From Lachnospiraceae bacterium (GTDB lineage: Bacteria; Bacillota; Clostridia; Lachnospirales; Lachnospiraceae), in NCBI GenBank assembly GCA_022799355.1, contig JAAWOG010000030.1, positions 1 through 40,281 on the forward strand: DNA of 40,281 bases. Reading direction: 5' to 3'. How positions within the stretch are numbered: the stretch's first letter is position 1; each line of letters begins with the position of its first letter. The notes below the pieces were generated by a model that saw only the letters and a program-made list of their open reading frames with translations, was not told where the DNA came from and ran no database searches. Both the position numbers and the translations under genes were made by a program. Of this stretch, positions 35,063-40,281 are shown one piece after another.

Positions 35063-35509
35063 CTAATCCCCTCTTCTTTCATCGCATAACTTTTTCAGTT
35101 CTTTTCTGAGAAACTCATACCGCAGCCTCTTTTCTTCTTTTGCAAAATGAACCTCCCGAAACTGCTCCGGATTTCCCTCATACTCCAGAATCTCATCGCC
35201 GAACTGCTCACTTGTCAAATCAAACCGGCACTCCCCGATCACATTATAGCAATGAAAATTTCCGCCCTGCCTCGGTACGCCGTATACTTTCCCGCCAAAA
35301 ATATCCTGTGCTAGAAACGCCGTAATCGAACACTGCCCCAGCGTCTTATTTTCCGGCGTCCAGTCCTGCCGCATCCTCGGGGCACAGGTATTGGCGCACC
35401 AGATTTCCGAAAGAGCATCGTACAGCTCCGCAGGTGTCCCTATTCCTTCATATTCGTCGGTGAGTGCCCGGACAGATGCCTGCTCCCATCCCCAAAATTT
35501 GTATGCCAT
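35063..35509 (-). CDS. YunG-like conserved protein
   Basis: The 148-residue soluble protein resembles Bacillus YunG-type proteins. The segment WCANTCAPRMRQDWTPENK near residue 37 is followed by GQCSITAFLAQDIFGGKVYG near 58, GGNFHCYNVIG near 82 and FDLTSEQF near 95. The order Cys (GQCS), His (FHCYN), Asp (FDLT) resembles a papain/transglutaminase-type triad, but no activity is known to me. AAGGAGGATAGG lies before the ATG. It is the first gene of a two-gene unit with the 56-residue protein. A promoter is at 35546-35574. Confidence 0.7.
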   Translation of the reverse strand: MAYKFWGWEQASVRALTDEYEGIGTPAELYDALSEIWCANTCAPRMRQDWTPENKTLGQCSITAFLAQDIFGGKVYGVPRQGGNFHCYNVIGECRFDLTSEQFGDEILEYEGNPEQFREVHFAKEEKRLRYEFLRKELKKLCDERRGD

Positions 35510-35545
35510 ATTGTTCCTATCCTCCTTCCGCTGCCTCTATCGTTC

Positions 35546-35574
35546 AGTATAGTAGAACGTTTCATAACACGCAA
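35546..35574 (-). promoter_or_regulatory. promoter of the YunG-like gene
   Basis: On the minus strand TTGCGT (35569-35574) and TATACT (35546-35551) are separated by 17 bp. It is back to back with the methyltransferase promoter. Confidence 0.65.
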
Positions 35575-35591
35575 GTAAAAATCAATCCTTC

Positions 35592-35620
35592 TTCTCGTTT
35601 TCAGAATTATATGGTATGAT
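35592..35620 (+). promoter_or_regulatory. probable promoter of the methyltransferase pair
   Basis: An extended -10 (TGG then TATGAT, 35612-35620) lies 72 bases before the first methyltransferase gene, with only a poor -35 (TTCTCG at 35592-35597). Confidence 0.55.
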
Positions 35621-35638
35621 ATATTTCCGGGAGAACAT

Positions 35639-35653
35639 ATCAGATCTTCTGAT
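35639..35653. promoter_or_regulatory. inverted repeat in the methyltransferase leader
   Basis: ATCAGA-TCT-TCTGAT is a perfect 6-bp dyad about 20 bases after the -10 box. A bound controller protein would block transcription here. The C-like gene at 39317 is the obvious candidate, but no identical site was seen before that gene. Confidence 0.4.
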
Positions 35654-35691
35654 AAAAGTTTGATATTTATTACGGGAGGGGCGCCGCTGCA

Positions 35692-36486
35692 ATGCAGACT
35701 AATGTGATTTATAATACTTCAAGTGAGTGCATGGAACAGATTGAGGACAGATCGGTCGATTTAATAGTGACTTCTCCACCTTATAACATTGATATTCAAT
35801 ATGGAAATAAAACGTCAAAAGGCCAGATTGTAAGCAGCAAGGGCGTAAAATACAAAGACAATCTGGATGAAGATTCTTACCGCAAATTACTTGAAACGGT
35901 TTTCAGCGAATGCAAGCGCACACTGAAAGATGACGGTTCCATGTGGATCAATATTAAAAATCGTGTCAAAGACGGCGTGATCATTCCCCCTTTCTGGATC
36001 ATGGATTTTTTTGATGATATGTATCTGAAAAATATTATTATCTGGAATTTTGATTGGGGCGGATCAACAAACAAACGGTTTGCTCCGCGTTATGAGTATG
36101 TTTTCTGGTTTGTAAAGGATAAGAAAAATTATAAGTTCCATCTGGATGATATAAAAATACCTGCTCTCAATTATCGCCCGGACAGATATAAAAGCCAGAT
36201 GAAAAACCCGACCGACGTCTGGCGGATCTCCATGGTTTCCGGAAACTTTGAGGAACGCACCGAACACCCTGCCCAATATCCCGAAAAACTGATTGAGAGA
36301 ATCGTTCTTGCGGGAACAGATGAAAACGACATTGTTCTCGATCCCTTTATGGGAAGCGGCACAAGCGCGGTCGTTGCCAAAAAGTTAAACAGACAGTATC
36401 TGGGCTATGAAACAGTGCCTGAATATTGCAAAATAGCGGAAAACAGATTATCAAAGGTTGGTAAAAATAATGGCAATAGAGTTTAA
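35692..36486 (+). CDS. beta-class amino-methyltransferase 1 (m4C or m6A DNA)
   Basis: This is a site-specific DNA methyltransferase that transfers a methyl group from S-adenosylmethionine to an exocyclic amino group. The 264-residue product has the catalytic motif TSPPYN at residues 27-32 and the SAM-binding motif DPFMGSGTS at about 217-225, so motif IV precedes motif I (beta class). HLDDIKIP and NPTDVW lie between. SPPY often means N4-cytosine, but N6-adenine is possible. No separate target-recognition domain beyond the central part is visible. GGGAGGGG precedes the ATG. It overlaps the second methyltransferase, with which it shares several segments. Confidence 0.92.
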   Translation: MQTNVIYNTSSECMEQIEDRSVDLIVTSPPYNIDIQYGNKTSKGQIVSSKGVKYKDNLDEDSYRKLLETVFSECKRTLKDDGSMWINIKNRVKDGVIIPPFWIMDFFDDMYLKNIIIWNFDWGGSTNKRFAPRYEYVFWFVKDKKNYKFHLDDIKIPALNYRPDRYKSQMKNPTDVWRISMVSGNFEERTEHPAQYPEKLIERIVLAGTDENDIVLDPFMGSGTSAVVAKKLNRQYLGYETVPEYCKIAENRLSKVGKNNGNRV

Positions 36487-37306
36487 AATCGGAGATTGCA
36501 GAGAACTTTTAAAAGAAATACCCGATCAGTCCGTCCGTTTAGTCGTGACTTCTCCGCCCTATAATATAGGAAAACCCTACGGGAACTATAAAGACAAAAT
36601 ATCTCTCGACAAATGGCTGGAACTTATCTCAGACGTAACCCGGGAAGTATACAGAATCCTCACTCCTGACGGAAGCTTTTTCTTAAATCTTTCTCCGGTT
36701 CCTGTCGATAAAAATAAAGAAATTGTTCCCTTGCCTTTTTTAGGTTATGAAATATTGAAAGCAAATAATCTGTATCTCAGAAATATGATAACCTGGACCT
36801 TCAATAATATGCAGAATTGTACTAATCGGCTCTCCGGAAGATATGAAAACATATTATGGAGCGTGAAAAACCTGGAAAACTATGTCTTTCATCTTGATGA
36901 TATACGTATTCCCTATATCACCAAAAATGATAAACGCCTGGAAGGAGGAAATGGCAGAAATCCTACGGATGTCTGGTATTTTGACCGGGTAAACAACATG
37001 ACAAAAAATAAGCTTGGACTCACCCACCCCACTATATATCCTCTTCCAATGATCATACGAATACTGAAAATGAGCAGTGATCCGGGAGATACCATTCTGG
37101 ACCCATTTGTCGGAAGCGGAACCTCATTAGTGGCAGCCAAAATACTTGGCAGAAATGCCATCGGCATAGAAATAGACGGAAAATACAAATCCGAATGTGA
37201 AAGACGTCTGCAGACAGAGGGAACCATTCCGGCATCTGTTTTCAACGAGTTCCGAAGTGATGAGGAAAAGAAAGAGGATTTTTTGAACGCCATATCGGAT
37301 TTATAA
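36470..37306 (+). CDS. beta-class amino-methyltransferase 2 (m4C or m6A DNA)
   Basis: This 278-residue paralogue of the preceding enzyme has TSPPYN at residues 27-32 and DPFVGSGTS at about 211-219. It has the same HLDDIRIP, NPTDVW and THPTIYPLPMI segments between them. I chose the ATG at 36470 (MAIEFKIGD), which overlaps the first gene by 17 bp. A TTG at 36458 is also possible, and neither has a strong ribosome binding site. Two enzymes of one class side by side usually mean an asymmetric site, one enzyme per strand. A terminator follows at 37314-37360. Confidence 0.92.
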   Translation: MAIEFKIGDCRELLKEIPDQSVRLVVTSPPYNIGKPYGNYKDKISLDKWLELISDVTREVYRILTPDGSFFLNLSPVPVDKNKEIVPLPFLGYEILKANNLYLRNMITWTFNNMQNCTNRLSGRYENILWSVKNLENYVFHLDDIRIPYITKNDKRLEGGNGRNPTDVWYFDRVNNMTKNKLGLTHPTIYPLPMIIRILKMSSDPGDTILDPFVGSGTSLVAAKILGRNAIGIEIDGKYKSECERRLQTEGTIPASVFNEFRSDEEKKEDFLNAISDL

Positions 37307-37313
37307 TCAGGCA

Positions 37314-37360
37314 GGCAGGATGTTACGGTCGACTTTACCCCGAAACATCCTGCCCTTTTC
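37314..37360 (+). terminator. terminator between the convergent methyltransferase and TGT-like genes
   Basis: GGCAGGATGTT and AACATCCTGCC form a perfect 11-bp stem with a 19-base loop, followed by CTTTTC on plus. It may also serve the minus operon, with a weaker tail. Confidence 0.75.
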
Positions 37361-38506
37361 TTATTTCTCCACATGAAATCTGTGCACATCGGCATTATGA
37401 AACATTAAACCGGCTCTTGCATTGTACGTTTCATCGGAAGAATGCCCGCTTTGATGCATCAGGACCATATCCAGAATATCTTCCATCTCATCACAGGTAT
37501 ATAAAGGATTTTCCACTTCAGAATGTACTTTCAAAATCTGACTCTTTGTATCCGGCGTAATCCTGAGCAGCCTTTTTGTATGATAATCAAAATATCCTGA
37601 CTGTGTCGTGCCTTTTGTATTACCGTCAATGCTCCTGTTAATAAAGGTAGAGCAATCAACGGAAATATTATCTCCGTCAAAGCCATACTGTTTTATCGCG
37701 GCCGCCTTCTCTAAGCCGCCGCAGCCAAGAAAATGTAACTGTGTTGCTTTTTCAAAATCAAATGACCTCAGACTATTGAGATATTTCTTTAACACCTCAC
37801 GATTGACAGATCTTGAAGATAATGCGCCAACCGCTATTTTATCCGGTACATAATCCAGCTTGCTTAAAAATAACTCCACCTCTTCCTGACTCCAGGTCCC
37901 ATTAATGATCGTAGTCATTACAGCCGCAGCATATCCGCTTCCCTGCTTATTTTTCATTCCATTATATATATCATTACTGTATTTGGCTGACAGCTTTATC
38001 AATTCGTCATTAGATTCCCTGTCAATAATATTTAACCTGGCATTTCCGTTCTGGCTTCTTACCTTAAACGGATCAGGTATATCAAATGACACGGCGCTGT
38101 TTACGTTTGATTCACATATAACAGAAATATATTTTTCAACAATTCCCTCCTCTTCAAATATATGACGAAATGTATCAATCAATGCCCTGCTGCTCATCAT
38201 CGGGTTATGATGCGCTATATGATTTACCGCTTTTGATGTCCCGCTGTCCAGCAAAATATTACAATTTTTTGACTGAATAAATTTATCGCCTACATTCTCG
38301 GACATCCAGTCACGCAGATTATGTATTTTCTTCCAGCGCTGCGGACGAATCATTCTTTGTGCAGATGCATGTTCCAGAAATACATCCCCGAACTTTAATA
38401 ATATTCTGGATTTCATATATTCGGGCATCCGGTCCCGCCATGCCCGTTTTACACCGTTCCAATCCCCGGCGCCGCCTCCTGCACTATATATAAAATAAAA
38501 TTTCAT
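37361..38506 (-). CDS. TGT-superfamily-like protein of the restriction operon
   Basis: The 381-residue soluble protein has the ordered landmarks of tRNA-guanine transglycosylases and DpdA. They are LLDSG at 85-89 (compare DSGGF), SFDIPD at 140-145, VMTTIINGT at 196-204 (compare IVQGG), VGALS at 226-230 (compare GGLAVG), HFLGCGG at 258-264 (compare YLMGVG) and SVDCSTFINR at 282-291 (compare FDCVxPTR, the catalytic Asp). The C-terminal CxCxxC zinc site of bacterial TGT is absent, so a normal tRNA role is unlikely. The start at 38506 has GGGAGG 4 bases upstream. It is 23 bp after the nuclease gene. Base exchange, deazaguanine DNA modification and base excision are all possible. None is shown. 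Confidence 0.65.
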   Translation of the reverse strand: MKFYFIYSAGGGAGDWNGVKRAWRDRMPEYMKSRILLKFGDVFLEHASAQRMIRPQRWKKIHNLRDWMSENVGDKFIQSKNCNILLDSGTSKAVNHIAHHNPMMSSRALIDTFRHIFEEEGIVEKYISVICESNVNSAVSFDIPDPFKVRSQNGNARLNIIDRESNDELIKLSAKYSNDIYNGMKNKQGSGYAAAVMTTIINGTWSQEEVELFLSKLDYVPDKIAVGALSSRSVNREVLKKYLNSLRSFDFEKATQLHFLGCGGLEKAAAIKQYGFDGDNISVDCSTFINRSIDGNTKGTTQSGYFDYHTKRLLRITPDTKSQILKVHSEVENPLYTCDEMEDILDMVLMHQSGHSSDETYNARAGLMFHNADVHRFHVEK

Positions 38507-38529
38507 ATGGCCTCCCAATATATGAATTG

Positions 38530-39330
38530 TTAATACATTACAACACCCTTTTTCTTCATATCCAGAAAAATATCTATTAGTTCTTCAAAGCTTCCCATTT
38601 CCAGTAATTTTGAGTAAAACTTTTTTGTGTATCCCCTCTTTATCCGGTTTTCATCATAATCGCCGGTTCTCTCTTTCCTCTCAAATTCTTCACCATGGAT
38701 AAACAGCTCATTCTTCACCTGTTCGGACGTCTCAAAAAATATGCCTTTTAAGCATGGAAAGTCTACCCAATGCAGATAAAAAACCGGTCTGTCCAACTCT
38801 GCCTCTGCAATCTCTATCTGTTTTTTTACTTTATCCAAATCAAGTGTTACACTTCCTTCATAACAATATCTCCCGATTTTGTGAAATGCGCTGATAAATG
38901 GCGCTCCATGGTATTTCACTTCAAAATATGCGAGAATCCCTTTATCCCCGCTTAAAAGCATACAATCAGGATATTTTTTATTTGATTCATCCGCATGTGT
39001 TACATTTAACTTATACTTTAACTTTAAATACTCAATAACAACATCCTCAAGAAGCCTTCCCAGCATCACATCATATTTCTTTATACTGTTATTTCTTTGT
39101 TTCATAAAGAAGTTCCCGCATTCTTTACAGGTGGCTTTCAATTCCTCAATTTCCAGTTTCAGGTCCTTTACCGGTCTGACATTATCCTGACTATTATTCA
39201 CATACATCTTTTCATAGCATTTCGCGTTAAACGAACCGTATTTGAACTGTGAATCATGTAAAGGGTAATTTTTTAAAAAATCTAATATTCTCTCACTTCC
39301 TGTTTCCAGTAACTCTTCATATGGCGACAT
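38530..39330 (-). CDS. PD-(D/E)XK restriction endonuclease, probable
   Basis: The 266-residue product has a nuclease core. There is an E at 95 or 100 in the helix MLGRLLEDVVIEYL, then PD at 121-122 (KKYPDCMLLSG), then EVK at 137-139 (AYFEVKYHG), the canonical PD-(D/E)XK layout. A CKEC pair near 68-71 may bind zinc. I chose the start MSPYEELLE at 39330 because AGGAGG lies 8 bases upstream. The longer frame overlaps most of the end of the controller gene. It overlaps that gene by 14 bp, so expression is coupled. No sequence specificity can be read. It is the likely cognate of the two methyltransferases. Confidence 0.8.
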   Translation of the reverse strand: MSPYEELLETGSERILDFLKNYPLHDSQFKYGSFNAKCYEKMYVNNSQDNVRPVKDLKLEIEELKATCKECGNFFMKQRNNSIKKYDVMLGRLLEDVVIEYLKLKYKLNVTHADESNKKYPDCMLLSGDKGILAYFEVKYHGAPFISAFHKIGRYCYEGSVTLDLDKVKKQIEIAEAELDRPVFYLHWVDFPCLKGIFFETSEQVKNELFIHGEEFERKERTGDYDENRIKRGYTKKFYSKLLEMGSFEELIDIFLDMKKKGVVMY

Positions 39331-39601
39331 TATTTTTTCCTCCTGACCGCTCCCGATCTGCCTGATCACCCTGCTGAATACCTTCCAGTATTTCCTCCGT
39401 TCGTTTAAACAGTTCGGACACTGAAAGGTCCAGGCCATCTGCTATTTTCTTAATATTCTGAACAGAAATATTTCTTTTCCCTGTTTCAACAGAAGAATAA
39501 TATGTTCTGTCCATACCAATCGAAAGAGCAAATTTTTCCTGGCTGATATTCAGTTTTTCCCTGTACTCTTTACAAGCCAGCCCAAGCGCTTTTTTTATCA
39601 T
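39317..39601 (-). CDS. controller-type (C protein-like) XRE regulator
   Basis: This 94-residue HTH_3 protein has SQEKFALSIGMDRTYYSSVETGKRNISVQNIKKIADGLDLS near residues 20-60, very close to restriction-modification C proteins (tYxSxxExGxRNxSxxxxxKIA). C proteins are dimers that activate or repress their own C-R operon, so that methylation precedes nuclease synthesis in a new host. The charged tail of about 28 residues is a little longer than usual. It is first in the operon with the nuclease and TGT-like genes, and a promoter is at 39622-39649. Confidence 0.85.
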   Translation of the reverse strand: MIKKALGLACKEYREKLNISQEKFALSIGMDRTYYSSVETGKRNISVQNIKKIADGLDLSVSELFKRTEEILEGIQQGDQADRERSGGKNNVAI

Positions 39602-39621
39602 AACCTGATCTCCCTATCATC

Positions 39622-39649
39622 ATTATATTGATGTATGTTTTTAAGACAA
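39622..39649 (-). promoter_or_regulatory. promoter of the C-R-TGT-like operon
   Basis: On the minus strand TTGTCT (39644-39649) and TATAAT (39622-39627) are separated by 16 bp, giving a leader of only about 15 bases, as is common for C protein genes. Confidence 0.7.
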
Positions 39650-39677
39650 CGGTTTATAAGCAACAACAGGCAAAGAA

Positions 39678-39710
39678 ATAGAGTCAATAGTAACATACTA
39701 CTGACTCTAT
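39678..39710. terminator. long hairpin at the edge of the restriction cassette
   Basis: ATAGAGTCAATAGTA and TACTACTGACTCTAT pair over 15 bp around 3 bases (one mismatch or wobble). On the minus strand it follows the end of the HTH/membrane gene and is followed by a T-rich run, so it probably terminates that gene. The paired GAGTC/GACTC arms also resemble C-protein half-sites. Confidence 0.6.
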
Positions 39711-39748
39711 AATGCTTAACACCCCGTTTTGTTTAAATTTTTCATAAA

Positions 39749-40195
39749 TCATGATACATATTTCTTATCATTTCTCGTAAGTGTAATAATCGCATGGCAT
39801 ATCAGTCCAAATACAAAAGAAAAACAGCCTCCGCCAAATAGCGATGCTCCCCACCCCGCGCCTGTCATCGTCAAGCAGCCGCCGACAAAGAATATACCAA
39901 TGCCAAGGAATATACCAACCGCATAAAAAAGTCCGATTGCCATATCATACTTATTAAATTGTCTTTTTTCTTTTACCTCACGTGTTTCCATTTTTGTTAT
40001 TACCTCCTTCGCAAAATCGTCCATGTGAACTCCAAAAAGAAAGCATATCTTTTTCAGCGTGCCCAGATCGGGTTCATTAATGTCTCTCTCCCAATTTGAT
40101 AATGCCTGCCGGGTAACATTTAATTTCCCGGCCAAATCTTCCTGCGTCATCCCCGATTGTGTCCGCAGACGGCGTATCTGCTTTCCCATACCCAT
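39749..40195 (-). CDS. HTH-type regulator with C-terminal membrane segments, start uncertain
   Basis: The protein has an XRE-type HTH (GKQIRRLRTQSGMTQEDL, then NVTRQALSNWERDINEPD) near its start and two hydrophobic segments in the last 65 residues (GLFYAVGIFLGIGIFFVGG and a Phe/Ile-rich one), so it may anchor a DNA-binding domain at the membrane. This is a common layout in Clostridia, and ligand and target are unknown. I chose the Met before GMGKQIRR at 40195 from the family pattern, although no ribosome binding site precedes it. The frame stays open upstream through a hydrophobic stretch to the window edge, so the gene could begin outside. Confidence 0.75.
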   Translation of the reverse strand: MGMGKQIRRLRTQSGMTQEDLAGKLNVTRQALSNWERDINEPDLGTLKKICFLFGVHMDDFAKEVITKMETREVKEKRQFNKYDMAIGLFYAVGIFLGIGIFFVGGCLTMTGAGWGASLFGGGCFSFVFGLICHAIITLTRNDKKYVS

Positions 40196-40281
40196 CAGAT
40201 CAGACAATGCCGCACCAATAAAACTAAACGTCATAACAAATACAAGAGCCATAATCCCGATAAAACATGGAATCGCTGTAT

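Overview
The window looks like chromosomal DNA of a motile, low-GC Gram-positive anaerobe of the class Clostridia. A Lachnospiraceae-type bacterium is my best guess, but the genus cannot be read from the sequence. The reasons are the Bacillota-style rpoB/rpoC/str gene order, a CIRCE operator, a FliW-CsrA switch, CxxC-type L33, many GTG/TTG starts with strong AGGAGG ribosome binding sites, and flagellar genes close to ribosomal genes. No rRNA, tRNA, CRISPR array or insertion sequence was seen.

Positions 1-17.9 kb hold the core transcription/translation block, all on the minus strand. Read in the direction of transcription it is rpmG-secE-nusG-rplK-rplA, a CapA-like gene, rplJ-rplL behind a classical L10 leader, rpoB-rpoC, rpsL-rpsG-fusA, and tuf. 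Good sigma-A type promoters precede rpmG, rplJ, rpoB, rpsL and tuf, and a GAAA-capped terminator follows tuf. The odd members are the CapA-family gene between rplA and rplJ, and a roomy rpsL-rpsG gap with a tandem repeat.

Positions 17.9-31.2 kb are the late flagellar region. Three close matches to the sigma-28 (SigD/FliA) promoter were found. One drives a plus-strand FliD-like orphan (18172-19482), one drives flaG-fliD-fliS-fliT-like, and one drives flgM-flgN-flgK-flgK2-flgL-fliW-csrA. Together they encode the hook-filament junction proteins, the filament cap, the export chaperones, the anti-sigma factor FlgM and the FliW/CsrA translational switch. UDP-galactopyranose mutase (glf) and a small XRE regulator sit between the first two units.

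Positions 31.2-35.6 kb hold a hemerythrin/CheX-like/response-regulator fusion with a TRIC-family membrane protein and a YgjP-type metallopeptidase, an hsp20 gene under a perfect CIRCE/HrcA operator, and a YunG-like protein coupled to a 56-residue protein.

Positions 35.6-39.7 kb are a compact, AT-richer restriction-modification cassette. Two overlapping TSPPYN-type DNA methyltransferases on plus converge on a minus operon of a controller-like XRE protein, a PD-(D/E)XK nuclease and a protein with the ordered landmarks of the tRNA-guanine transglycosylase (TGT) superfamily. A TGT/DpdA-like enzyme on the restriction side of such a cassette is the most unusual thing here and the best candidate for an undescribed system. 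The window ends in an HTH/membrane regulator whose frame remains open to the edge.
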